This document shows positions 1 through 8,042 of a stretch of 64,000 nt of DNA, one piece after another; positions within the stretch are counted from its first letter, which is position 1, and every line of letters begins with the position of its first letter. Location of the stretch: contig NZ_JMCC02000008.1 of NCBI RefSeq assembly GCF_000737335.2, positions 57,965-121,964 of the forward strand, in the 5' to 3' direction. A model generated the notes under the pieces. That model searched no databases. It saw only the letters and a list, made by a program, of their open reading frames with translations, and was not told the DNA's origin. The translations under genes and the position numbers were made by a program. The stretch is from Enhygromyxa salina. Lineage in GTDB: Bacteria; Myxococcota_A; Polyangia; Nannocystales; Nannocystaceae.

Positions 1-625
1 CGCTGTTGGTGCCCACGTCGACCACCCAAAAGTGCTCGGCTGGCTGCAGGTGGTGGTTCATGATCAGCGGCGCCGATCGGACCTCGACCTCGGCGGTTGC
101 GACGATCTCACCGTCGGCGTCGAGGTGGTTGACCGTCAGCGCATAGCCGTGGTTGTAGTCGTCGAACTCGACTGAGAAGCGCTGCTCTTCGCCGTTGGGC
201 GTGAACACGTAGGTGGTGCGGACCTCGCTGACGTCGTGGCCGAGCACCGGGCTGGTGCCGTGCCAGAACCGCACGAACTCGGGCTGGGCGCCGGCGAGGA
301 CCAGCTCGACTTGGTCGCCTTCGGCGAACCCGGTGAACGCCTCGGCGGGCATGACCCACTCGACGATGTCATCGTCTGCGTCGGTGGGGACCTCGAGCCA
401 GTCGCGCTTGCCGCTGGCGTCGTCGTCGTCCGAGTTGGTGACGCCAAGCACATCGCCGAACTCCCACGGCCCTAGCTCCACGCCGGTGTCTTCGGTTCCG
501 GTGTCGCCGGTGTCGGCCTCGCCCGCGTCGCCGACGTCTTCTTTGTCGTCGCCTTTGCAGCCCGCGAGCGACAGCGGGGCGACGATCATGCCGACGAGCG
601 AGAGCGCCGCCACGCGCTTCGACAT
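1..625 (-). CDS. Probable protein-arginine deiminase (PAD) lipoprotein, 5' part only
   Basis: The gene runs off the left edge, so only about 208 N-terminal residues are visible. It starts at the ATG at 625, which opens a lipoprotein signal ending in a LSLAGC lipobox near residue 23. A short Asp/Gly/Thr/Glu linker follows (about residues 24-48). The next part contains a run of Asp near 'NSDDDDASG' and 'TDADDDIVEW', then a beta-rich stretch ending in 'RSAPLIMNHHLQP'. Both the Asp-rich calcium-site-like segment and an 'APxIMxxxxQP' stretch just before the catalytic propeller are features I associate with PAD-family proteins, which convert protein arginine to citrulline. The catalytic residues lie outside the window, so the assignment is inference from the N-terminal part. 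It would act outside the inner membrane as an anchored protein. Confidence 0.55.
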   Translation of the reverse strand, partial: MSKRVAALSLVGMIVAPLSLAGCKGDDKEDVGDAGEADTGDTGTEDTGVELGPWEFGDVLGVTNSDDDDASGKRDWLEVPTDADDDIVEWVMPAEAFTGFAEGDQVELVLAGAQPEFVRFWHGTSPVLGHDVSEVRTTYVFTPNGEEQRFSVEFDDYNHGYALTVNHLDADGEIVATAEVEVRSAPLIMNHHLQPAEHFWVVDVGTNS

Positions 626-763
626 CGCAGTGGGAAAAGTAATGGGCCAGGTCGCTACACGCATCGTTGCGATAGTAGCCATTGGCGGCTGCAGGACAAA
701 GCACGAACGGGGCGCGGGCCGGGGCTCGTTCGTGTGGTCACGCGCGCAGGTCGGTTCGCCTCT

Positions 764-2110
764 CTAGTGGCCCGCCAGCTCCGCTGGACACAGCTGGGGC
801 GCGGCTCCAAGCGCGAACGTGCCGATCGGCGCCGAGGGCTCGTGGTCGCCGGCGCGTAGCTCGACCTGGCCGGTCTTGGTCAGCCATTCGAGCTCGACCG
901 AGCGGGTGCGGAGCTCGGGGGGCCCGTCTCCAGCGATCGTCGCGGAGCGGGTCTTGGCGGCCCGCGTGAGCCCGATGAGCCAGCGTGGGGTCCCGCTTTG
1001 CAACATCAGGACGCCCAGCCGATCGACCGACCAAGTCGTCTCGATGTTGGCGCCAGGATCGATCGCGTGACCCTGCACCGACCACTCGATCACCAGCTCG
1101 GGGAGGCCGCCGGGGGCCAGCTGTTCGGTGCGCAGCTGTAGATCTGCCAAGTTCTCGTCGGCGTATCCGACCTCGGGATGATCGACCCAGGTCAGCTCGC
1201 TGGTGTACCAGCGTTGATCGAGGACGGCGTTGAGCACGAAGATCTCCCGGGACCCGCCGGCGCCGTGCTCGAGATACGAGAACACGGCGACCTTGCTGGC
1301 CCCGTCGAGCTCGAGGTCGTAGACCGTGACAGGGCCAGACTCACCCGCCGCGCTGTGTTCGTAGGCGCAGGTCGGCGGCGGGTCCCCCGGCGCGAGCGTG
1401 CGCAGGTAGGCCGGGCACAGGTGCGCCGGTGCTGGGCCGTGGTCGATCCACCCACACTCGCTGTGGCTGATGACCTCGGTCCCGCCCGTCAGCGTCGTCA
1501 GCCGGGCGGCGACCAACTCGTTGGGGCGGAGCTCCAGGCTCTTGGTGTAGTGCTCGGTCGCAACCGGGATGTCGGCGCGAGCCTCGGCCACGCGGCCAAG
1601 CTCGAACTCAATTGCGGCGCGGGTGTGGAGATCCGTGGCGTGGTGCAGCGCGCGGTCGAGGGTGGCTTGGGCCTGATCGAGCTGACCCGCCTCGAGCTGC
1701 GCCCAACCGAGCTCGCGCGAGATCGTGGGTTGGGTTGGGTTGATCGCAGCGGCCGCCTGCAGCTGCGCGATGCCGGTTGGGGGATCCTGGGCCGCGATCG
1801 CAGCGCGGCCGGCGTCGAGGTGGCCCTGCAGCGCCAGCTTCGAGCGCTCGAGCTGCTTGGCGGTTGGTGGCGTGAAGCGGTTGGTCGCCGGGGAGCGGGG
1901 CGCGGCGGGAGCGTTGGCGGTGGGGGTTGTGGGTGGGTTGGCGTCGGCGCGCGTGGCTGCTGCGGCTCGCTCGTGTGGGGGCGGTTCGGATCCGCCACAT
2001 GCAGCTGCGAGGATCGCCAACGAGACGACGCAGGCCGATCCCAACGAGGCGCGCACGCGTCGATGGTGGCATGGCTTGACAGGGATCGCACGAGCCCAGA
2101 CAAGCCCCAA
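764..2110 (-). CDS. TPR-containing lipoprotein of unknown function
   Basis: 448 residues from the first start. A GTG at 2056 (residue 19) gives a neater signal peptide, so the true protein may be about 430 residues. The signal ends in LAILAAAC and is followed by an Ala/Pro/Thr-rich linker. Residues about 85-210 hold tetratricopeptide-like helix pairs ('AIAAQDPPTGIAQLQAAAAI', 'ELGWAQLEAGQLDQAQATL'). The C-terminal half is beta-rich with four or more Cys ('SECGW', 'HLCPAYL', 'PTCAYE') and no family I recognise. It sits 18 nt downstream of the acyl-CoA synthetase gene and may be cotranscribed with it. An outer-membrane or periplasmic lipoprotein is likely; its role is unknown. Confidence 0.75.
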   Translation of the reverse strand: MGLVWARAIPVKPCHHRRVRASLGSACVVSLAILAAACGGSEPPPHERAAAATRADANPPTTPTANAPAAPRSPATNRFTPPTAKQLERSKLALQGHLDAGRAAIAAQDPPTGIAQLQAAAAINPTQPTISRELGWAQLEAGQLDQAQATLDRALHHATDLHTRAAIEFELGRVAEARADIPVATEHYTKSLELRPNELVAARLTTLTGGTEVISHSECGWIDHGPAPAHLCPAYLRTLAPGDPPPTCAYEHSAAGESGPVTVYDLELDGASKVAVFSYLEHGAGGSREIFVLNAVLDQRWYTSELTWVDHPEVGYADENLADLQLRTEQLAPGGLPELVIEWSVQGHAIDPGANIETTWSVDRLGVLMLQSGTPRWLIGLTRAAKTRSATIAGDGPPELRTRSVELEWLTKTGQVELRAGDHEPSAPIGTFALGAAPQLCPAELAGH

Positions 2111-2128
2111 AGCGCGAGCCGATGTTGC

Positions 2129-3793
2129 TCACCCTGGCGTGCCGTCGGCCCAACCCTCGAACCAACCAGCGTACTGCTCACGCAGCGTCCGCTTGAGGAA
2201 CTTGCCCGTGGCCCCGCGCGGGATCTCGTCGCGGACCACGTAGGCGTCGGGCAGCCACCACTTCTCGAAGCGCGCGGCGAGGTAGGCCGTCAGCGCCGCC
2301 TCGTCGATCTGCTTGCCGTCTTTGGCCACGACCACCGCGATCGGTCGCTCGCTCCACTTGGGGTGGGGGACCGCGATCACGGCGGCCTCGGCGATGTCGG
2401 GGTGGCCCATCAACGCGTTCTCGAGCGCGACGGAGCTGATCCACTCGCCGCCCGACTTGACCAGATCTTTGGTGCGATCGGTCAGCTGCATGTAGCCGTG
2501 GGCGTCGATCGTCGCGACATCACCGGTTCGAAACCAGCCGTCGGTGGTCCACTTGTCTTGCGAGTCGACGCCGCCGTGGTAGCCGTTGGCGACCCACGGC
2601 CCGCGGACCTGCAGCTCGCCAATTTTAACGCCGTCCCACGCGACCTCGCGGCCCTCGTCATCGACGATGCGCATGTCGACGTAGGGCGGGGCGACCCCTT
2701 GCTTGGCGCGAATCTTCAGCTGCTCGGCCGCGGGCAGCTGCGCGTGCAGAGGCTGCAAGCGCGAGACGGATCCAAGCGGCGTGGTCTCGGTCATGCCCCA
2801 CGCATGGATCACGCGCATGCCCAGCTCGTCCATGGCTGCGATCATGGACTCGGGCGCCGCCGAGCCGCCCACGACCATGCGCAAGCCCGGCTGCAAGGGC
2901 CACTTGCCCGGGTCTTGTTCGACCAGCTTCTTGATCCCCATCCAAATTGTCGGGACGCCCGCGCTGACGTTGACGCGCTCTTTGACCCACAGATCCAGCA
3001 GCGCGTCGGGCTGCAAGTGCGGGCCCGGGTTGACCTGCTTGGCGCCGACCATGGTCGCCGTGAACGGCAGACCCCACGCGTTGACGTGGAACATGGGCAC
3101 GACCGGACACAAGGTGTCTTGCACCGACAGATCGAGCGAATCGGGCAGCGCCGAGGCCAAGCAATGCAGCACGGTGGCCCGGTGGCTGTAGACCACGCCC
3201 TTGGGCCGGCCCGTGGTGCCGGACGTGTAGCACATTGCGATCGGGTCATTCTCGTGGGCGGGCGGCGGCTGCCATTGCGCGGGGGCGCCCGCGCCGATCA
3301 GGCCCTCATAGTCGAGCAAGCCAGGCGGCAGCGCTTGGTCGGTCCAGCGGACCACGAAGATCCGCTCGAACGGCGGCGTGGGGCCAAACTTGGCCAGCAA
3401 GGGCAGCAGCACGTCGTCGATCACCAAGTAGCGATCCCCTGCGTCGGCCACGATATGGGCGAGGTCCTCGGGCGACAGCCGCAGGTTGAGCGTGTGGTAC
3501 ACGCCGCCGGCCAGCGGCACCCCAAAGTACACCTCCATGTGCGCGTGGTGGTTCCACATCAAGGTCGCTACGCGGTCGCCCTTTTGCAGGCCTGCCGCGA
3601 GCAGCCCGTGGGCCAGCGCGCGCGAGCGGGCGTACAGATCGGTGTAGGTGTGGCGGACCAGCGAGCGGTCGGGGGCCTGGCTGACGATCTCGATCTCGCC
3701 GAACAACTTGGCTGCCCGCGCGATCAAGTGGTGGGTCGTCAGCGGATAGTTCATCATCGTGGCGTGCATGTCGGCGTCCGGGACCGGCATCAT
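2129..3793 (-). CDS. Long/medium-chain acyl-CoA synthetase (AMP-binding)
   Basis: A 554-residue ANL-superfamily enzyme that activates fatty acids to acyl-CoA through an acyl-adenylate. The AMP-binding P-loop motif YTSGTTGRPKGV lies near residue 188. 'WGMTETTPLG' follows in the middle, 'GWFRTGDVA' near residue 415, and the hinge 'LTDRTKDLVKSGGEW' is intact, as is the C-terminal lysine motif 'PRGATGKFLKR'. Length and motif spacing match the AlkK/FadD-like subgroup. Several in-frame ATGs lie within the first 14 codons, so the start could be up to 12 residues downstream. Transcribed on the minus strand with the TPR lipoprotein behind it. Confidence 0.93.
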   Translation of the reverse strand: MMPVPDADMHATMMNYPLTTHHLIARAAKLFGEIEIVSQAPDRSLVRHTYTDLYARSRALAHGLLAAGLQKGDRVATLMWNHHAHMEVYFGVPLAGGVYHTLNLRLSPEDLAHIVADAGDRYLVIDDVLLPLLAKFGPTPPFERIFVVRWTDQALPPGLLDYEGLIGAGAPAQWQPPPAHENDPIAMCYTSGTTGRPKGVVYSHRATVLHCLASALPDSLDLSVQDTLCPVVPMFHVNAWGLPFTATMVGAKQVNPGPHLQPDALLDLWVKERVNVSAGVPTIWMGIKKLVEQDPGKWPLQPGLRMVVGGSAAPESMIAAMDELGMRVIHAWGMTETTPLGSVSRLQPLHAQLPAAEQLKIRAKQGVAPPYVDMRIVDDEGREVAWDGVKIGELQVRGPWVANGYHGGVDSQDKWTTDGWFRTGDVATIDAHGYMQLTDRTKDLVKSGGEWISSVALENALMGHPDIAEAAVIAVPHPKWSERPIAVVVAKDGKQIDEAALTAYLAARFEKWWLPDAYVVRDEIPRGATGKFLKRTLREQYAGWFEGWADGTPG

Positions 3794-3804
3794 GCCACGG
3801 GCGC

Positions 3805-4446
3805 TCAGGCGCGAGGGACGATACAGACGCCGATATCCTGGTACTCGGGCGGCGCCATTTCATCTTCGAAGAAGTCCGTGCACTCGGTCCCCGGCTGCGG
3901 GCACACAGGCTGGCTGAGGCTGCAGAAGCTCCCGCAGCAGGTCGCGCCATCGCAGTCTGGAAGCGTGGCGGCGGGCAAGCAGGCCAAGCCGGGCGTGCAG
4001 GCGGCGATGGCGTCGCAGGGTTGACCGAGCGCAGTATCTTGCGTGGTGAGCAAGCAGCTGAATTCGTCGTTGAGCCAATAGCAGCCCAACCCGTCCGGGC
4101 ACGCTTGCAACAGCGGGTCGCAGGTCTCGATACACAAGCTGATCACCTCGTTGTTGGCGATCAAGCACGAGGTCTGTTGCGGGCATATCGGATCCTCGAG
4201 GGTGCCCGTACAAAAGTCGGCGCAGGTGCCCGTGTCGTCCTGTTTCACGTTCCAACAAAACGAGAAGGGGCCACAGTCGTCGGTCGCCTCGGCGATGCCG
4301 CCAGACAGGCAAGGCTCGCCGTGCTCGCCGTCACCCTGGACCGGCACGCACTTCTTGGCGTCCCAGACCCCGCCGACGCTCGCGTAGGGGACACGCGTGC
4401 GCTGAGCATAATTCAGCTCGGGCGAAACCTCGCCCGAGCTGAACAC
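3805..4446 (-). CDS. Cys-rich secreted-type protein, 5' end missing (possible pseudogene)
   Basis: The frame codes for about 213 residues with about 26 Cys in patterned pairs ('CGPFSFC', 'CPDGLGC', 'CTPGLACL', 'CDGATCCGSFC'), ending 'YQDIGVCIVP'. It resembles a Cys-rich family I recall from Nannocystineae in which a signal peptide and a 'CDxxxQDCPxGEKC' module precede this part. Neither is present here. The only upstream start is the GTG at 4446, and its first codons coincide with a perfect 14-bp hairpin that looks like the terminator of the preceding gene. The frame is open back to the TGA of that gene. The 5' end therefore looks lost, and the product, if made, would lack an export signal. 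Confidence 0.55.
   Translation of the reverse strand: MFSSGEVSPELNYAQRTRVPYASVGGVWDAKKCVPVQGDGEHGEPCLSGGIAEATDDCGPFSFCWNVKQDDTGTCADFCTGTLEDPICPQQTSCLIANNEVISLCIETCDPLLQACPDGLGCYWLNDEFSCLLTTQDTALGQPCDAIAACTPGLACLPAATLPDCDGATCCGSFCSLSQPVCPQPGTECTDFFEDEMAPPEYQDIGVCIVPRA
4412..4443 (-). terminator. Perfect 14-bp hairpin, likely terminator
   Basis: Positions 4412-4425 and 4430-4443 are exact reverse complements with a 4-nt loop (aacc). The hairpin lies 22 nt downstream of the stop of the minus-strand DsbA-like gene. It has no long U-tract, which is usual for high-GC genomes. Its core AGCTCGGGCG recurs in other intergenic regions of the window. Confidence 0.55.
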
Positions 4447-4464
4447 GAACAGAAGCGAGCAGCC

Positions 4465-5511
4465 TCAGCTGCCGAGGGCTTTGTCGAGCTCGGCGGCGAC
4501 CGCTGCGGCGTCGGTCGCGTTGCCGACCCGGACGCCGTTGATGAACATCGTGGGCGTACCTTCAACGAACACCTCTTGGCCAAGCGCGAGCTCGTCGTCG
4601 ACGGTCTGCTTGTAGGTGCCGTCGTCGAGCGCGGCCTTGAAGGCCTTCATGTCCAGGCCGATCTCTTCGGCGTACTTCTCGAGGTCTTCGCGACCGAGCG
4701 CCTTTTGATTGGCGAACAGCTTGTCGTGGAACTCCCAGAACTTGCCCTGGGCGTGGGCGGCCAGCGAGGCCTGTGCGGCGAGGTGGGCCTGCTGGTGGAA
4801 GCTGAGCGGGAACTGCCGGAACACGAAGCGCACGCGGTCGCCGTGCGACTTCTTGAGCTCGGTGAAGGCGGTCGCCGCGGCGCTGCAGTACGGGCATTGA
4901 AAGTCGGAGAACTCGACGATCGTGACCTTGGCGTCGGCGGGGCCGTAGCTGGGGACGTCGCCAGCGGCGATCTTCGCGACGGCCTCGGCCGGGAGCGGCT
5001 TGTTCTTGGCCTCCATGCGCTGCAGATCCGCGAGGACCTTGTCGTACTCGGCGGTCATCTGCTGGCACTGCTCGGCGGGCATCTTTGGCGCTTGGTCTTG
5101 GACCATCTTGCAGGTCTGGGTCTCGGGCCCAAGATCCTTGCACAGCCGATCCGTCAGCTCTTGGCAGACCTTGCCAGCGTCGGCCAGCTTCTGCGTGGTG
5201 AAGGCGAAGTCGGCCAGACCGGCTGCGCAGGCCTTGGGCGACAGCAGGGTCGTCGTCTGGGTGACCGCGGCGCAGGTCGGGTTCTGGGCGCCGCCGACCG
5301 CGTCACAGACTTGCTTGGCAAAGGTCGCGCACGAGTCGGTGGCGCCAGCACCCTCGGCCGCAACGGCTCCCTCGTCGGGCGTACCCTCAGCCGCAGCAGC
5401 GCCGGCTTCCTGGGCGCCTGCTTTGGTCGACCCCGCGGGCGGGGGAGCGTCACAGGCGAGTAGCGGGAGCCCTGCGAGGGCGAAGAGCATCGAGAAAGCG
5501 TTGACTTTCAT
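4465..5511 (-). CDS. DsbA-like thioredoxin-fold lipoprotein (disulfide oxidoreductase)
   Basis: 348 residues from the ATG at 5511, which opens a clean lipoprotein signal ending LPLLAC. An Ala/Gly/Glu linker follows, then a Cys-containing helical segment (about residues 55-170, six Cys), then a DsbA/DSBA-like domain (about residues 180-345). That domain has the active site CPYC in 'FSDFQCPYCSA' and the cis-proline loop 'VEGTPTMFINGVRV'. The family oxidises or isomerises disulfides in exported proteins. This would suit the many Cys-rich secreted proteins in the window, though the link is inference. Upstream ATG/GTG codons add only a charged, non-signal extension. Confidence 0.88.
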   Translation of the reverse strand: MKVNAFSMLFALAGLPLLACDAPPPAGSTKAGAQEAGAAAAEGTPDEGAVAAEGAGATDSCATFAKQVCDAVGGAQNPTCAAVTQTTTLLSPKACAAGLADFAFTTQKLADAGKVCQELTDRLCKDLGPETQTCKMVQDQAPKMPAEQCQQMTAEYDKVLADLQRMEAKNKPLPAEAVAKIAAGDVPSYGPADAKVTIVEFSDFQCPYCSAAATAFTELKKSHGDRVRFVFRQFPLSFHQQAHLAAQASLAAHAQGKFWEFHDKLFANQKALGREDLEKYAEEIGLDMKAFKAALDDGTYKQTVDDELALGQEVFVEGTPTMFINGVRVGNATDAAAVAAELDKALGS

Positions 5512-5706
5512 CGGCGCACGATGTGCGAGCGCCGAACGGGTGTCAACACGGCGCAGCCGCAAAGACCCTGCTGCGTCTCGGTCCGGGCAATGCTTGCGTC
5601 GGGGAGACACGCGGCCAGCGCGGCATCGCCGCCCCGCCCCCTCGACGTGGAGCGGGCTTGGATCTGATGTCCTCGCGTGCCCGCTGAGCTGGTTGGCGTG
5701 GCGGGC

Positions 5707-7140
5707 CTAAGAAACGCGGCGGCCGGCGAGGATCTGCACGAACGATCGCATCTGCAGCTCCGCCTCGGTGAGCCCGGTGACCTCGATCTCCTCGAGCGAC
5801 ACAGCCCCACACCCGAGCGCGCGCAAGAAGTAGTTGAGCAGGCCCTGACCGGTCGCGGCGTCATCGAACACGTCGCCGACCAGCGTGGCCTTGGCGGCTT
5901 GGTCAATGAAGTTGCGCAAGCGCTTGGCCGCCGGCTCGAAGCTCTCGAGGAAGAACGCGTAGCAGGCCGCGTAGCGGATCGGCAGCTGGGCAGGGTGCAG
6001 GTCCCAACCTTGATAGTAGCCACGCGTGAGCGAGCGGCGAATGTGGCGATGACACAGGTGCCAGGCCGCGTGCACGGCCGCCCGGTTGTCGCGGGTCTGC
6101 TCCGATGTCAGATCCCCGCCGCGGTGCAGCGGGACCGGCATCACGTTGGTGGCGCCGTCCGACAAGAACACGCCGGTCTCCGCGAACGCGGCCTTCATGA
6201 GGTCCAGCGCGAAGTCGCAGGCGGGGTGGTCCATGCGCTGGTGGGCGGCCGTGACCCCGTAGCTGGCGGTGAAGTCGTAGGTGCCAAAGTGGGCGGCGAC
6301 GCAGCGGCCCTCGGCGGCGGTCAACAGCTGCGGCAGCAGCAGCTGGCCGCGCTCGTCGTAGAGCCCGTGGGCCAGCTCGATCATCAGCTCGAGCTTCATG
6401 CTCCCAGGCGCGAGGCCGTGTCGGCGCTCGAGCACCTCGAAGGCGCGGACCAGCGTCGTGACCTGCTCGGGCACGGAGATCTTGGGCAGCGTGACCACGA
6501 AGTTGTTGGGCAGCGCCCCGGTCGCGCGCACGACCGTGCTGACGAACAGATCCAAGGTGCGAAGCGAGCGAACCAGCAGCGCGCCCTCGAGCGGCTTGAT
6601 TCGGATCCCGCAAAACGGCGGCAGGGTGCCCGCGCTCATGCCCGCGGCGACCTCTTGCGCGGCGCCGACGGCGGTGGCGTCTTCTTCGTCGTCGGGGCGG
6701 TTGCCGTAGCCGTCTTCGAAGTCGAGCCGAAAGTCCTCGACGGGCTCGGTCTCGAGCTTGCCACGCACCCGATCGTAGACGGCGATCGCCAGCCAGGTGT
6801 TGGGATCATCGCGGCGCAGCGCGTCGGGATCCGTGATGTAGAGCGACTTGGCGGCGGCTTCGTCGCTCGTCAGCTCGCTGGATCCAGGCAGGCCAAGCGC
6901 CCGCGCGAAGGTGAAGGGATCGGGCGCGTAGCTGTCGAGGCTTCGCAGGGCCAGCTCGCCCAGCTTGGCGGCGGAGTTGCGGGAGAACAGGTGGGCGCCG
7001 CCGTAGACCACGTGCACGGGCTGGCGCGAGGCCGGCTCACCTGGGTGGCGCGCGGCGAAGCGCTCGCTCGCCGCCTCGAGCGTGGACAGAGTCGTGGTGA
7101 GCTCGCTGGCGAGGTCGCTTTGGTATTTGATCATGGGCAC
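5707..7140 (-). CDS. HpcH/HpaI aldolase/citrate-lyase-beta-like protein of the ureide operon
   Basis: 477 residues, last gene of the urate operon, 6 nt after uraH. It contains 'RLDFEDGYG' near residue 140, 'GIRIKPLEG', 'FVVTLPKI' and 'KLELMIELAH'. These are arranged like the metal and substrate segments of the HpcH/HpaI aldolase/citrate-lyase beta superfamily. Homologues beside allantoicase in other bacteria are, as I recall, annotated as aldolase, 'phosphoenolpyruvate kinase' or DUF6986. Operon position suggests a job downstream of allantoate/ureidoglycolate, perhaps on glyoxylate, but no reaction can be read from the sequence. Confidence 0.75.
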   Translation of the reverse strand: MPMIKYQSDLASELTTTLSTLEAASERFAARHPGEPASRQPVHVVYGGAHLFSRNSAAKLGELALRSLDSYAPDPFTFARALGLPGSSELTSDEAAAKSLYITDPDALRRDDPNTWLAIAVYDRVRGKLETEPVEDFRLDFEDGYGNRPDDEEDATAVGAAQEVAAGMSAGTLPPFCGIRIKPLEGALLVRSLRTLDLFVSTVVRATGALPNNFVVTLPKISVPEQVTTLVRAFEVLERRHGLAPGSMKLELMIELAHGLYDERGQLLLPQLLTAAEGRCVAAHFGTYDFTASYGVTAAHQRMDHPACDFALDLMKAAFAETGVFLSDGATNVMPVPLHRGGDLTSEQTRDNRAAVHAAWHLCHRHIRRSLTRGYYQGWDLHPAQLPIRYAACYAFFLESFEPAAKRLRNFIDQAAKATLVGDVFDDAATGQGLLNYFLRALGCGAVSLEEIEVTGLTEAELQMRSFVQILAGRRVS

Positions 7141-7146
7141 GGCGGT

Positions 7147-7521
7147 TCAGCTCCCGCGATAGGTCGAGTAGCCAAAGGGGTTGAGCAGCAGCGGTACGTG
7201 GTAGTGGGCGCTGGGATCGCTGACCAAGAACACGATCTCGGCCCACGGGTAGAAAAACTCCGGGGTCTCGAGCTGCTCGAAGTAGACGGCGGTGTCGAAG
7301 CGGATCCTGTGCACGCCTTCGCTGAGGCTGCCCGCCGCGAGCAGGTCCGTCACGCGCCCGTCGGCGTTGGTCGTGCCCTTGCCGAGCAGCTCCCAGGTTG
7401 GCTCGCCCGCGTCCAAGTCGACCCCCGACACGCTGTAGAGGGTGACAGGCACGCCAGCGGCCGGGCGCCCAAGGGCGGTGTCCAGCACGTGCGTGGTGAT
7501 TGGGCTGCGCAGATCGGTCAT
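7147..7521 (-). CDS. uraH: 5-hydroxyisourate hydrolase (transthyretin-like)
   Basis: 124 residues from the ATG at 7521, which overlaps the uraD stop in an ATGA. It hydrolyses 5-hydroxyisourate to OHCU, the second step of urate degradation. Family marks are the N-terminal 'ITTHVLDTALGRPA', the central 'GKGTTNADGRV', and the C-terminal signature 'YHVPLLLNPFGYSTYRGS'. The histidines and the YRGS tail that form the active site are intact. The normal family length is about 110-120 residues, so an upstream start adding a basic extension was rejected. Confidence 0.95.
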   Translation of the reverse strand: MTDLRSPITTHVLDTALGRPAAGVPVTLYSVSGVDLDAGEPTWELLGKGTTNADGRVTDLLAAGSLSEGVHRIRFDTAVYFEQLETPEFFYPWAEIVFLVSDPSAHYHVPLLLNPFGYSTYRGS

Positions 7522-8042
7522 GGCGAGGTCTTGTCGGTGGACAGGGCTTGAAGTCGCAAGCGGGTGATCTTGGCCTGCTCGGCGGCGGCGATCCGCAGCT
7601 CCTGCTCGGGGTCGTTGTGGAGCCGAGACTCGAGGATCTCGGCCATCGCGGCGGCGCTCTTGCCGGTCGCACACACGATGAAGATGTGTCCGTAGCAAGC
7701 CTCGTAGGCCAGGTTGCCGTCGCGCAGGCGCGCAAGCTCGGGCTCGGTCGCGCGCTGGGCCCCGGCTTGCTCGCTCGCGGCCAGGGCTGCGGTGCTCGAG
7801 AATTTTTCGCGCAGCGCCTCGATGCTGGCGCCGATCCGGGGGTGGTGATCGAAGGCCTCGAGGATGTCGGCGCGGCTCATGCCGGCCCAGATCTGCGCGG
7901 CGTGGGCATGGACCGCGTCATCGTGACCAAACGGGCGCGCCGCGAGCATGCCAGCGACCCAGGCCGAGGCGCCGCAGCAGCCAGTGAGTGCCGCCCGGGC
8001 CTCGGCTTCGGACATCGCGTCGAGCGTGCTGGCCACGCTCAC
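7518..8042 (-). CDS. uraD: OHCU decarboxylase
   Basis: 174 residues. It decarboxylates 2-oxo-4-hydroxy-4-carboxy-5-ureidoimidazoline to S-allantoin. Recognised from 'DILEAFDHHPRIGA' (active-site His region, about residue 62), the 'SSTAALAASEQAGA' segment, and 'NLAYEACYGHIFIVCATGKSA'. Its start overlaps the allantoicase stop by 4 nt and its stop overlaps the uraH start by 4 nt, so translation is probably coupled. Confidence 0.95.
   Translation of the reverse strand: MSVASTLDAMSEAEARAALTGCCGASAWVAGMLAARPFGHDDAVHAHAAQIWAGMSRADILEAFDHHPRIGASIEALREKFSSTAALAASEQAGAQRATEPELARLRDGNLAYEACYGHIFIVCATGKSAAAMAEILESRLHNDPEQELRIAAAEQAKITRLRLQALSTDKTSP

Noticed and set aside
1178..4024. Very long plus-strand open frame (over 900 codons) across the TPR lipoprotein and acyl-CoA synthetase genes
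   Set aside because: It is the antisense shadow of two well-supported minus-strand genes; composition is Arg/Gly/Val-rich with no family motifs.
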